64,000 nucleotides of DNA from Variimorphobacter saccharofermentans (GTDB taxonomy: Bacteria; Bacillota; Clostridia; Lachnospirales; Lachnospiraceae): contig NZ_JACEGA010000001.1 in the NCBI RefSeq assembly GCF_014174405.1, positions 2,323,001-2,387,000 on the forward strand, read 5' to 3'. Below are positions 1 through 8,019 of this stretch, in pieces. The position numbers and the translations under genes were made by a program. The notes beneath the pieces are model-generated. The model saw only the letters and a program-made list of their open reading frames with translations. It did no database searches and was not told the DNA's origin. The stretch's first letter is position 1. Each line of letters starts with the position of its first letter.

Positions 1-15
1 TAAAGGAGGATTTAT

Positions 16-417
16 ATGGCAGTAGAATGGACTCCTAACTTATCAGTTGGTGTCAAACATATTGATGATCAACACATTATATGGTTTAAGAAAGCGAATG
101 AACTCTTTGAAGCCGGAAGGGAACGGCGAGCAAAAGAATATATTAATACCATGCTCGATTTCTTAGATGACTATACGAAACAGCACTTTAAAGATGAAGA
201 AGCCTATATGGAAGAAATCCACTACCCTGAGCTTGATGCTCAAAAGAAAGCACATGCAATCTTTATCGATAACCTTGCTAAATTAAAGAAGGAATATAAC
301 GAGACCGATGGTAATATTCTGGTTATACTGAATGCCAATAAAATGGTCTTGGACTGGTTAACAAATCACATACGTTCCATGGATAAGAAAATAGGTGAAT
401 ATGTTAAAACTCTCTAG
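16..417 (+). CDS. Bacteriohemerythrin (O2-binding di-iron protein)
   Basis: A 133-residue single-domain hemerythrin, the usual length for the bacterial family, which binds O2 (or senses it) at a non-heme di-iron centre in the cytoplasm. Visible ligands are H20 in IDDQH, H57 and E61 in HFKDEE, H80, H118 and D123 in the WLTNHIRSMD segment. The position four before H80, where the classic pattern has another iron-binding His (HKxxH), is Gln76 (QKKAH). The start is set by the AAGGAGG at positions 3-9. It stands alone, followed by a hairpin shared with the convergent hydrolase gene. In anaerobes such proteins are thought to scavenge or store O2; the role here is inferred. Confidence 0.93.
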   Translation: MAVEWTPNLSVGVKHIDDQHIIWFKKANELFEAGRERRAKEYINTMLDFLDDYTKQHFKDEEAYMEEIHYPELDAQKKAHAIFIDNLAKLKKEYNETDGNILVILNANKMVLDWLTNHIRSMDKKIGEYVKTL

Positions 418-434
418 TTAAACCTTATGAAATT

Positions 435-454
435 GGCCACCCTGTTGGGTGGCC
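435..454. terminator. Bidirectional hairpin terminator
   Basis: A perfect 8-bp stem GGCCACCC / GGGTGGCC with a 4-base loop lies between the convergent hemerythrin and hydrolase genes. It is followed by AT-rich sequence on both sides but has no long T run, so it probably serves both genes weakly. Confidence 0.65.
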
Positions 455-501
455 ATTTATTAATCTTATGGGTAATTTTACGAAATTCCTATATGATAGA
501 G

Positions 502-1449
502 TTATTTCTTGTTGGCAAGTGTATTAGTACATAATAATATATTCTTTGCAACAATTTGCAGTACTTTACTTGGTTCTTCAAATATGGGACTATGAGCTGA
601 GTATTCGAAAAGATAATATCCTTTAACAGGTGCAGTAAGTCGGGCCAGATATTCCTCAGACATTTTATAATTTACTGTGTAATCATATACACCAGAGAAA
701 AAGTATGTAGGAATCTCCAGGACGTTTACCTTTTTCCGCAAATCATCCTTCATGCAAAGCTGTACATTTTTATTAAGTAATCGTTTCCCACGCCATAGGT
801 TTATTTTATCTGTAAGGTTATATTCTCTACTTTTCAATGACGTTAAAAATATCCCTGTTACAACCGACTTCATGTCATGAGTAGTACCTATTCCACAGCG
901 ATGCATAACATCATCTCTTATTTTATTGTATCCAAGAGACGGATATGGGTTTTCTTTTAATCTTCTCAAGGTTTTTTCATTTTTTACTTTTTCATAATAA
1001 TCCAGCATATATTGATATGCCAGCTTCTCCGATTCATCCTGATGGGTTACCTGCGCAATAGCTATGTAAGCATTGTATAAATGCGGGGCTTTTTGCACAG
1101 CCTGAATGCTGAAATACGTTCCCCAGGAATGCGCCATAAGATAAATCTTTTTCTTACTAAAGCATACTCGTAAATAGTTGGTTACCGCAATGGTATCTTC
1201 AATGTATTGATCAACGGAGATCGTACTCATATCAATATTCTTACTATAGGATAATCCAGCACCTCTCTGATCCCAAAAGACCATTGTAAAATAATCCTCC
1301 AAGCCTGTGGGATATTTTTCAAAAAGGAAATATTCCGGCATACCAGGACCACCATGTACAAATAACAGCACCGGATTAGAAATATCCTGACTCTTAATTA
1401 TCATCCCCATTTTTACGCCATTGATTTCAACAAAGCATTTTTCTATCAT
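502..1449 (-). CDS. Alpha/beta hydrolase, proline iminopeptidase-like
   Basis: A 315-residue alpha/beta hydrolase of the S33 (prolyl aminopeptidase) type. HGGPG at residues 32-36 forms the oxyanion region, WDQRGAG at about 59-65 is typical of the same family, the nucleophile is S108 in AHSWGT, and a C-terminal YSAHSPIF supplies the probable catalytic His. There is no signal peptide, so it should act in the cytoplasm. The family removes N-terminal proline or hydrolyses small esters; the substrate cannot be told from sequence. The start MIEKCF is the only good ATG at the N-terminus. It is monocistronic, ending against the bidirectional hairpin. Confidence 0.85.
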   Translation of the reverse strand: MIEKCFVEINGVKMGMIIKSQDISNPVLLFVHGGPGMPEYFLFEKYPTGLEDYFTMVFWDQRGAGLSYSKNIDMSTISVDQYIEDTIAVTNYLRVCFSKKKIYLMAHSWGTYFSIQAVQKAPHLYNAYIAIAQVTHQDESEKLAYQYMLDYYEKVKNEKTLRRLKENPYPSLGYNKIRDDVMHRCGIGTTHDMKSVVTGIFLTSLKSREYNLTDKINLWRGKRLLNKNVQLCMKDDLRKKVNVLEIPTYFFSGVYDYTVNYKMSEEYLARLTAPVKGYYLFEYSAHSPIFEEPSKVLQIVAKNILLCTNTLANKK

Positions 1450-1620
1450 ACGATATTTTTGATTTCCTTTCTGTTACCATTATATTGCTTATCTTAGGAT
1501 ACTCATTGTAGATTATCCCAAGCAATGTATAAAGATTAGATAAACCGAAGTATTGTATCCATTAAATATTACCATGTCTGGAGATTTTTGCAAGAATACT
1601 TATTTTTTTATTTTAAAGTC

Positions 1621-2877
1621 TTACTGCTCCATCGCTCTAATGCTCTTTCTGAATCCAAAGATAAATGCAAAGAGAAACATTACGATACCTGAAAGAATAA
1701 GCATCAACCCAATTCCACGTCCTTCCCCTACACCTATAATTCGTCCCAGACTTCCTGCGAGAATCCCATTTTCCATAAGCATCGGTTCAAATACATAATC
1801 AGCAAGTATACCGCAGATCGCATATGCAACAACAAAGCCTATCTGTGTAAGGATATTTATCATTCCCCATGCTCTTCCCTGTTTATCATTTGGTATTCTG
1901 ATACGAACCAACACATCTGCACAGGTATTCACAAAGGGTAAAGAGGCAAAAAATAAAATGCAGAAAACTACAATTAACCATATGCTGGTTGTTGATCCAC
2001 ACAAACCCATAAAAATACCGGCGGCCATTAATGAAACCATTAGAATCCTGGAATAACCTTTTTTGATGTTCATAACACCGATGATTACACTTCCGATTAG
2101 CATACCAACCGCGCTGACTGACTCCATGATCCCCAATGTACTGGCATCCGCAAAAGCTAGAATCATTGGCGTCATAAGTGTCTGTATAAAACCAATAAAA
2201 AAGCACATAAATGCCATCAGCAATACTAAACTGCTAACTCCTTTATCAGAGGTGATGCTGCTAACTCCTTCCTTGAACTCCTTAAAGATGTCATTATTAT
2301 TCATATCCTTTTTCACATTCTTAATACTCTTTCTAACTTTCATAATTGTAAATACAGTTATAAAGAATGTAGCCATATCAATTAATAGAATTACTCTTAT
2401 ATCTGTAACAGATAATATCAGTCCAGCTAAAAACGGCGATATCAGGTACTTGGCATTGGCAGCAATCTGAACCATACCACTAGCTCTTGCGTAATCCTCC
2501 TCAGTAAGGAGATCCGTAACAGTAGCCCTATAAGCAGGCTCAAGCAATGACACAAATACTGAACTAATCGTAACTCCTATAAATACAGGCAGAACTCCAA
2601 CATAACCTGCCTGTATAAAAATGAAGATAAATATAAGACCGATTGCAGAAAAAGAATCGCCAATTATCATCAGTATTCTTCTATCATAACGATCAGCAAG
2701 AATACCTCCAATTGGGCTTAGTAAAATTGTTGGAAGGAATGCCAGTAGTGCTGCAATCGATACCATGGTTGCACTTCCGGTTAGTTGATATACATAAATA
2801 GATACAGCAAAAGCTGTCATGCCACTACCAATACTTGAAATCAACTCTCCGATCCATATAGTAATAAAATTCTTCAT
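1621..2877 (-). CDS. MFS transporter, probable drug/metabolite exporter
   Basis: A 418-residue major facilitator protein with about 12 hydrophobic helices. The loop motif GGILADRYDRR near residue 58 matches the MFS signature G-x-L-A-D-R-x-D-R-R after helix 2, and the whole chain resembles the EntS/MFS_3 drug-efflux branch. It would export a small molecule using the proton gradient. The start ATG is preceded by GGAGGG with good spacing. A 43-bp palindrome containing GACCGACGGTCGGTC overlaps its promoter, so it is almost certainly repressed by a dimeric regulator and induced by its substrate, yet no regulator gene is adjacent. The substrate is unknown. Confidence 0.88.
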   Translation of the reverse strand: MKNFITIWIGELISSIGSGMTAFAVSIYVYQLTGSATMVSIAALLAFLPTILLSPIGGILADRYDRRILMIIGDSFSAIGLIFIFIFIQAGYVGVLPVFIGVTISSVFVSLLEPAYRATVTDLLTEEDYARASGMVQIAANAKYLISPFLAGLILSVTDIRVILLIDMATFFITVFTIMKVRKSIKNVKKDMNNNDIFKEFKEGVSSITSDKGVSSLVLLMAFMCFFIGFIQTLMTPMILAFADASTLGIMESVSAVGMLIGSVIIGVMNIKKGYSRILMVSLMAAGIFMGLCGSTTSIWLIVVFCILFFASLPFVNTCADVLVRIRIPNDKQGRAWGMINILTQIGFVVAYAICGILADYVFEPMLMENGILAGSLGRIIGVGEGRGIGLMLILSGIVMFLFAFIFGFRKSIRAMEQ

Positions 2878-2956
2878 ATAATCCCTCCATACTTATTATC
2901 TAATACTTATAATGCGTGCATTATCTGATGAAATCAGTCTTAGTCTTGTATTATTA

Positions 2957-2999
2957 ATAATATTTTTATAGACCGACGGTCGGTCTATAAAAATATTAT
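2957..2999. promoter_or_regulatory. 43-bp palindromic operator (TetR-type)
   Basis: Perfect 21-bp arms around a single central base, with GC-rich core GACCGACGGTCGGTC and AT-rich flanks. It overlaps the -10 of the MFS gene. The core resembles operators of TetR-family efflux repressors; that assignment is by resemblance. It could also form a strong cruciform or RNA hairpin in the 5' leader. Confidence 0.8.
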
Positions 3000-3021
3000 A
3001 CTATTATTTATATTCTGTCAA
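2993..3021 (-). promoter_or_regulatory. Promoter of the MFS gene
   Basis: On the minus strand TTGACA (3016-3021) is followed after 17 bases by TAATAT (2993-2998); TATAAT at 2995-3000 is an alternative with 15-base spacing. The palindrome covers the -10, the normal geometry for repression. Confidence 0.7.
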
Positions 3022-3086
3022 CACTTAATATGCCACAAATATCATAATATAAGGTTCTTTTAAAATAAGATAATATGTATATAAAT

Positions 3087-3129
3087 AAGGAATTCCTCAC
3101 CTTCCAGATATGGAAGAAAGGAATTCCTT
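3087..3129 (-). terminator. Hairpin terminator after lipoprotein gene
   Basis: Inverted repeat AAGGAATTCCT...AGGAATTCCTT with an inner CTTCC/GGAAG extension, just downstream of the lipoprotein stop codon. The tail is AT-rich but without a clean T run. Confidence 0.6.
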
Positions 3130-3145
3130 GTTATATTTATATCTT

Positions 3146-4123
3146 TTATTCAGCAACCGAAAATGGAATAGGATCAGATTCAAATATTGTATCGTAATTC
3201 TCAGGATTAATAATATTAAAAATCAACTCAAAATCTGTTACCTTATCTATTCCATTCTCCTCTAATTCAGAGCTTAAAATAGTTATTGGGGATAACGCCA
3301 TTCTACCTTTGTTGACCTGACTTGAAAAATATGGTGTTACCATATATCCGTTAACCGACATATTATCACATTGAATCAGAACATCTGCATCTGAGGTATT
3401 CTCAATATATAATAAAACACCTGCACCCCATATACTATCTTCTGTTACGTATTTACCAACAATACGAATTCCATCCTTGTTCAATAATTCTTTTCCTGAA
3501 TCCATAGCTGGCTGTTCAACCGTTCCATAAGCGGAAGTTTTTATTGAGATCTCATCCGTATTGAACAAAGTATCGTAGCTATCAGCATCAAATACTTTGA
3601 AGCTGATGTTTATTTCAGAGATTGTGTCTATACCTGCTTCTTCAAGACTGGACGACAACAGGGTAATTGTCTCATTATCTTTCTTTCCTGCAGCTACTGT
3701 ACTAGAAAATAAATCACTTATCATGTAATTATTTACAACAATGGTATTACATTGAACTCCGATATTCTGTTCCGTATCGTTTTCAATCAAAACTACGATA
3801 CCCTTTCCCCAAATAGGGTCGTCAACAATTTCCTTTGCTGTAACGCGTACCCCATCCTCTTCGAATAGAACAGCCTCATCAATAGTCTCTAAATCTGCAG
3901 TCTTTCCATCATTGGAGCTTTCTGTATCGTCTGAATTATCAATTCTTTCTGTGTCTTTTGGAGCATCCGAATCATTGGTATCTTTCATATCTGTATTCTC
4001 TTTAGAATTGTCTTCTGATCCAGTAATCTCCTTTTTCGAGTCATTTGAACCACAGGCAGTTGTCATTAACATACAGACTATTAAAATACCTAAAATGAAT
4101 ATTTTGCGATTTATTTTTCTCAT
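3146..4123 (-). CDS. Lipoprotein with two tandem homologous domains
   Basis: A 325-residue exported lipoprotein. The N-terminus has a basic start, a hydrophobic stretch and the lipobox MTTAC, so lipidation at about C24 is expected. Residues about 30-75 are a low-complexity Ser/Asp/Glu/Thr spacer. Two homologous domains of about 105 residues follow, about 87-205 and 213-322; both share DxIWGxG, IENxxxxxxxxQC, NxYM, FSS and S(S/E)LEExGID. I do not recognise a named family with certainty; surface binding or envelope stress roles are possible. It stands alone with its own hairpin downstream. Confidence 0.8.
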   Translation of the reverse strand: MRKINRKIFILGILIVCMLMTTACGSNDSKKEITGSEDNSKENTDMKDTNDSDAPKDTERIDNSDDTESSNDGKTADLETIDEAVLFEEDGVRVTAKEIVDDPIWGKGIVVLIENDTEQNIGVQCNTIVVNNYMISDLFSSTVAAGKKDNETITLLSSSLEEAGIDTISEINISFKVFDADSYDTLFNTDEISIKTSAYGTVEQPAMDSGKELLNKDGIRIVGKYVTEDSIWGAGVLLYIENTSDADVLIQCDNMSVNGYMVTPYFSSQVNKGRMALSPITILSSELEENGIDKVTDFELIFNIINPENYDTIFESDPIPFSVAE

Positions 4124-4240
4124 GCTCTCTTCCTTTACTAAGTTAATAATAAATCTATATATCGCCAGATTTATTGCGATTAGTATTATTATAACTACAA
4201 ATTCAGAGACTATACTATATGCAGGCTCAAAAAGCTACGA

Positions 4241-4770
4241 TCATATATTGGTGATAGTTTCTAGCTGAAACCAGAACACCGATCCCTTTCCCATCTCTGA
4301 ATCCACACCATAGTCCGCACCGTGGAGTTCAAATATCTTCTTAACTATGGAAAGTCCAAGCCCTGTACCGGTAATTGCCCGTTTATGCTTCTTATCTACT
4401 TTATAATATCTGTCCCAGATATAAGGAATGTCTTCTCTTGCTATCCCATCACCATGATCAATAACTTCAATTCGTACATTTTTTTGCATTCTGATTTGTC
4501 TCACAATAATATGCTTATCATTAGCACTATAATTAACAGCGTTGGTAAGTAAATTATAGAAAGCCTGGGTAATCTTTGCTTCATCTGCTGAGACATATAC
4601 ATCTTCAGAATGCTCGAACTCAATTGAATAACCGTCATTTTTCAAAAGCTCTGAAAGTCGTATAACGGTTTCTTTTATGCTTTTTGTAAGGTTATAGTTC
4701 TGTGAATAAAGCTCCATAGTGCCTGTCTCAAGCTTTGATACTACGACACTCTCCTTATAGCAAAGACTAT
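4241..4770 (-). pseudogene. Histidine kinase C-terminal fragment (HATPase)
   Basis: The longest ATG frame (4241-4717) encodes 158 residues that are only the ATP-binding half of a sensor kinase: N box AFYNLLTNAVNYS, G1 DHGDGI, F/G2 GTGLGLSIVKK. The reading frame continues upstream of that ATG as SKLETGT, the usual end of the HisKA dimerisation helix, until about 4770, where a VTC-domain gene in another frame takes over. The sensor, transmembrane and phospho-accepting His parts are missing. It is best read as the 3' remnant left by a deletion; translation from the internal ATG cannot be excluded, but there would be no phosphorylation site. Confidence 0.8.
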
Positions 4771-5040
4771 TTCTTTTACTCTTTTTTCAAGTCGAATAAA
4801 GGATGTATCATCGTTATATCGACGTAAACGAAACTTCTCTCTCTCATTTACACCATTCATTTTTTCGTTAAGCACTTTATCGTTATAATTATCGAAGTAA
4901 AGACTCTTAACCCGATAACTACATCCATCCGCCGCATTTTCATCGATATCTGTCACATATGGTAGTCTTGCTCTTAACTGCAATACGTCTGCATAGTTAA
5001 TATAATGTTTCAGCTCATGTCTGCCCTGGGATTCTCTCAT
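4741..5040 (-). pseudogene. VTC-domain (polyphosphate polymerase) N-terminal fragment
   Basis: A 99-residue open frame with an intact start and RBS (GGAGTGAG) that matches the N-terminus of bacterial VTC-domain proteins: ELKHYINYADVLQLRARL, then YRVKSLYFDNYNDKVLNEK, then REKFRLRRYND and RLEKRVK. These supply basic residues that bind polyphosphate/ATP in the family. Complete domains are about 230 residues; this one stops after less than half, where a histidine kinase remnant begins in another frame. Such genes usually sit near DUF4956 and CotH genes, absent here. It is probably non-functional. Confidence 0.8.
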
Positions 5041-5140
5041 TTTCTCACTCCTTTCTCTGGAATGATTACATTCTAAATTATAAAAATGAAGAATTATTGT
5101 ATGTTATCTGAACTTTAACTGAAGTAATGCAGAACAAAAA

Positions 5141-5214
5141 AGGCCTCCAGCTTTCGTTATTTAACTGCTTCCCGTTAAGTAAACAGTTCAAAATACCGAA
5201 AGTCTGGAAACCTT
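5141..5214 (-). terminator. Long branched hairpin terminator
   Basis: On the minus strand GGTTTCCAGA-CTTTCGG pairs with CGAAAG-CTGGAGGCC, enclosing a smaller AACTG/CAGTT hairpin, and is followed by TTTTTT. It ends the C39-like peptidase gene and belongs to a set of look-alike terminators in this window. Confidence 0.75.
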
Positions 5215-5227
5215 TGATATCTTACTT

Positions 5228-5737
5228 TTAATCTAAGGTAAATCTTATCATCATATTACTTGGATATTTTTGCTTGATTATCTCCGGTAAGCACTCATTT
5301 CGAAATGATATCGCTTCAAAAAAATCATTCCTATTAAGAGTCTTATTGCTGCCAAAGGGATCCGCAATAACGAAGGTTTCCGCATCTTCGTCATACCCAA
5401 TTAAAACTGCATAATGTAGTATCGGTTTCCCGTCCCCCATTAAATTTGCTGTAAGATACTGAATATGCATAGGAATTCGTGAAGAAAGGCTGTTTTTTAT
5501 TACTTCTGTCATTTTCTTCTCGTCACCATATACTATTTCTGCTTTATACTTTTTTAAGTACTTTTTATAAACCTCCATCAATTTAAGAAATGTAATTTCA
5601 TTGAAATCAGTCGGTTCATTTTCTAAAAGATAATTTTCATCAATGTTTTGCCCTTCCAAATAAGCCAAGATCATTCCAACCGTTGTATATCCGCACGTGT
5701 ACCTTTGCTTTCTTATATTAAAATCATTAATAAGCAT
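5228..5737 (-). CDS. C39-like cysteine peptidase domain protein
   Basis: A 169-residue stand-alone papain-like domain of the Peptidase_C39_2 type. The probable catalytic Cys is in QRYTCGYTT (about residue 15), the His in LHYAVLIGYDE (about 109), and the Asp in ADPFGSN (about 126). Full C39 domains cleave double-glycine leaders inside bacteriocin exporters, but this protein has no transmembrane or ABC part and no signal peptide. It may process or bind a small peptide in the cytoplasm. No bacteriocin gene was seen nearby. It is monocistronic with a strong terminator. Confidence 0.78.
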   Translation of the reverse strand: MLINDFNIRKQRYTCGYTTVGMILAYLEGQNIDENYLLENEPTDFNEITFLKLMEVYKKYLKKYKAEIVYGDEKKMTEVIKNSLSSRIPMHIQYLTANLMGDGKPILHYAVLIGYDEDAETFVIADPFGSNKTLNRNDFFEAISFRNECLPEIIKQKYPSNMMIRFTLD

Positions 5738-5796
5738 ATATCAAATCCACCTTTCTAAGATATTACATATCTTAACAGCATAAACTAGTAATTTTA

Positions 5797-6666
5797 CTAC
5801 GCATGGCAAATAGGTATATGTATTCTGCATGATAAATTACTTTCGCCTAAATCCGGTATTTTGTCATATTCATGAAACTGAACACGATAATCATACTTTA
5901 ATCCTTTATTCGAAAGATAATACTTAATAATCCATGTATAGGTTTCTATTAGTTTTTCTCTGGAGCCTTCATAATCTACGACTAGATATTCTCCACCCTC
6001 AAGCATTGTACTGCTCAATCCTGAAATATCCGAATCACCATCAAAACCCAATACATACAGACAACAGTTAATATTGGTTACTGCCGGAGAGTTCATTGAT
6101 ATCAGTATAAATGGTTTCTTTTGACTATTATACTGATCGATAGTATTCCAAATATCACGTACCCTTTCATCATGATAATTGCCATAATAAATCACTGCAT
6201 TGATATTTCTTTTACTAATTATTGCTGTACCGATATTTTTTATTTCTCTGGGGATCCCATAATCATTGTAGCAAATAAATTGCTCATAGTTTTTGCAAAT
6301 ATTGCTATCTTTTTTGAAATCTTTATCCTTTTTATAGATATTTCGCCATTCCGTAGGTTTTCTATTGAAAACCTTTCTAAATTCTCTGGAATAAGTTGCC
6401 GAAGAATAACCACAATAGCCAGCGACCTCTGTAATGCTAGCCTCTGGATTCGCAGACAAATAGTAAATACTGCTTTCTATTCTTCTTCTCTTAATATAAT
6501 CATTCAGATTTATTCCAACGATATCTTTAAACTTTCTGTGTAAGTGATATTTCGAGTAAGAAAACCTGCTAGATAATTCATCCAACGTAATATACTCAAA
6601 TAAGTTTAGATTGATATAAACCATAATTTCATAAATTGCTTGTTCAATATTTTTCATACTCAGCAT
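5797..6666 (-). CDS. AraC-family regulator with C-terminal effector domain
   Basis: A 289-residue regulator with the AraC double helix-turn-helix at the N-terminus (about residues 8-112; ITLDELSSRFSYSKYHLHR and ITEVAGYCGYSSATYSREFR) and a C-terminal effector-binding domain of the GyrI-like/AraC_E_bind type. The order HTH first then effector domain is that of the Rob/TetD-like branch, which responds to small lipophilic or antimicrobial ligands. The next ATG (residue 4) is an equally possible start, since no close ribosome site precedes either. A small palindrome AAGCATT/AATGCTT sits at 6671-6688. Target genes are not obvious. Confidence 0.82.
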   Translation of the reverse strand: MLSMKNIEQAIYEIMVYINLNLFEYITLDELSSRFSYSKYHLHRKFKDIVGINLNDYIKRRRIESSIYYLSANPEASITEVAGYCGYSSATYSREFRKVFNRKPTEWRNIYKKDKDFKKDSNICKNYEQFICYNDYGIPREIKNIGTAIISKRNINAVIYYGNYHDERVRDIWNTIDQYNSQKKPFILISMNSPAVTNINCCLYVLGFDGDSDISGLSSTMLEGGEYLVVDYEGSREKLIETYTWIIKYYLSNKGLKYDYRVQFHEYDKIPDLGESNLSCRIHIPICHA

Positions 6667-6872
6667 ATCAAAGCATTTTATAATGCTTCTTCCCCCAATA
6701 TATAAATATGTTAGTCTCCTATATCAAAAACATGACCAATATTCCATTAAGAATCTCTCCATAACCAAACCTATTAAATTAATAATAAGATTAATTACAT
6801 AACTTTTCCATAGTAAGTTTTATTGTTTTCATTAAACCATAATCTATATGGTAAACATGCAATCACAAAAAA

Positions 6873-6904
6873 GTTTCCAGCAATCTTTGATTGAACCTGG
6901 AAAC
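6873..6904 (-). terminator. Terminator of flavodoxin/FMN-binding operon
   Basis: On the minus strand GTTTCCAG pairs with CTGGAAAC around an inner CAATC/GATTG stem, followed by TTTTTTG. A strong intrinsic terminator. The rest of 6667-6961 is AT-rich and shows nothing else. Confidence 0.88.
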
Positions 6905-6961
6905 CCTTTATTTCTATATAATTAAATATAATAGTAGTTTATTTGCTTAAATCGTAATGTA

Positions 6962-7381
6962 TTATTTCAAGTTGTCTTGCCTTTCAGGATAAAGTGCATT
7001 TTCGACGGCTCTTAAAAATGTTCTGCTATCTGCCGTCGCACCGGTTACTACATCCACATCCGTATTCTGTTCTGATATAACACGCAAAATAAGTGTATCA
7101 ACCGTTTCCTGCGATGTATAGGTCTGTGGTTTTAGGATTTCAATCTTTGTTATTGTGTGGTTTTCAACCGTTACCGAAACCGTATTGCTCCAACGATATC
7201 CTTCATAGCTACCGATGTATGTACCGTCATCGATATCGCTAAGGTCTATACCATAGACAGGAGTTTCAAGGGCAGCTTTCTTTCCAATATGTAAATATCC
7301 GATAAATATTCCTAAGCCTAATATTATTAAGCATATCATTACCACGAAGACCTTAATCAATATTTTTAACGTCCTATTCAT
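6962..7381 (-). CDS. Membrane-anchored FMN-binding domain protein
   Basis: A 139-residue protein with one N-terminal transmembrane helix (about residues 8-30) followed by an FMN_bind domain. The motif VVTGATADS near residue 112 matches the (S/T)GAT-x-(S/T) site where FMN is covalently attached through a threonine phosphoester in RnfG/NqrC-type proteins. It should carry flavin on the outer face of the membrane and pass electrons. Its start overlaps the flavodoxin stop by one base (TAATG), so the two are translationally coupled. Together they look like a small inducible electron-transfer pair. Confidence 0.85.
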   Translation of the reverse strand: MNRTLKILIKVFVVMICLIILGLGIFIGYLHIGKKAALETPVYGIDLSDIDDGTYIGSYEGYRWSNTVSVTVENHTITKIEILKPQTYTSQETVDTLILRVISEQNTDVDVVTGATADSRTFLRAVENALYPERQDNLK

Positions 7382-7872
7382 TATGGTTCCTCCCTCTCGG
7401 CTTCGTTACAAATCTCATTAATTGCTTTTAAATTTAAGACAGGCGCAGGATTTTTCTTAATATAGTCCTCGATAACAAGCTTTGAAAATCCTTTATACTT
7501 ATCTAAATACAGTTCTCCTTCCAAGTGTCTGTACATAATTCTGTCGGTATCAAATAGATTGGGAATGCGCTTGAACAGATATTTCTTATTTTGCTCCTCC
7601 GATGCAATGCCACAAGTAAAAAGTATCATTTTATTCTTTACCAGTTCATTTTTCTTTTGATTTAAGAAATGGATGAAATCCTTCCGTGGTGTTCCTATAC
7701 GTATAGAAGTTCCTAGAATAACAACATTGTATTCCATTAAAGGCAGGGTTTCCCAGCCATGATCACCTAAATCAATAAGAGTATAGGGGCTCTTAAGAGT
7801 GTTAGCAATGGTTACCGCCGCGTTTTTTGTGGTTCCTGTTTTCGACGAATAACAAATAAGTATTTTATTCAT
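7381..7872 (-). CDS. Flavodoxin domain protein (HemG/Flavodoxin_5-like)
   Basis: A 163-residue flavodoxin-fold protein beginning MNKILICYSSKTGTT, the phosphate-binding loop for FMN. The domain resembles Flavodoxin_5 (protoporphyrinogen oxidase HemG family). An upstream in-frame extension exists, but the start at 7872 has GAGGTG at the right distance, and the extension would run through the promoter and operator. It is first in a two-gene operon with an FMN-binding membrane protein, driven by a consensus promoter whose spacer holds a TetR operator. Cytoplasmic electron carrier or reductase; the substrate is unknown. Confidence 0.87.
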   Translation of the reverse strand: MNKILICYSSKTGTTKNAAVTIANTLKSPYTLIDLGDHGWETLPLMEYNVVILGTSIRIGTPRKDFIHFLNQKKNELVKNKMILFTCGIASEEQNKKYLFKRIPNLFDTDRIMYRHLEGELYLDKYKGFSKLVIEDYIKKNPAPVLNLKAINEICNEAEREEP

Positions 7873-7890
7873 ATTTATCACCTCAAGAGC

Positions 7891-7920
7891 ATTATAAACT
7901 AACACTGTTAGTTTTGTCAA
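7891..7920 (-). promoter_or_regulatory. Consensus promoter with operator in its spacer
   Basis: On the minus strand TTGACA (7915-7920) and TATAAT (7891-7896) are both perfect consensus hexamers, 18 bases apart. The spacer is almost exactly filled by the palindrome AACTAACACTGTTAGTT (7897-7913). A bound TetR dimer here would block the flavodoxin operon. Confidence 0.9.
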
Positions 7921-7928
7921 CAAGAAAT

Positions 7929-7943
7929 ACTAACGGCGTTAGT
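7929..7943. promoter_or_regulatory. Second TetR operator half of divergent control
   Basis: Perfect 15-base palindrome ACTAACGGCGTTAGT, sharing the ACTAAC/GTTAGT arms with the operator at 7897-7913. It lies just upstream of the -35 of the tetR gene. Confidence 0.87.
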
Positions 7944-7948
7944 TTTTC

Positions 7949-7977
7949 TTGACACAATTTAAAATACACCCTATAAT
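7949..7977 (+). promoter_or_regulatory. Consensus promoter of tetR gene
   Basis: TTGACA (7949-7954), 17-base spacer, TATAAT (7972-7977). Both hexamers are perfect. It predicts a transcript start near 7984, which rules out the upstream TTG start at 7978 and supports the ATG at 8020. Confidence 0.9.
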
Positions 7978-8019
7978 TTGATAAAGAAGAATTATGATAT
8001 TTTATATAAAGGAAAGCTT

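Noticed and set aside
7978..8019. TTG start adding 14 residues to the tetR protein
   Set aside because: It falls directly after the -10 hexamer, before the predicted transcript start, and has no ribosome site; the ATG at 8020 does.
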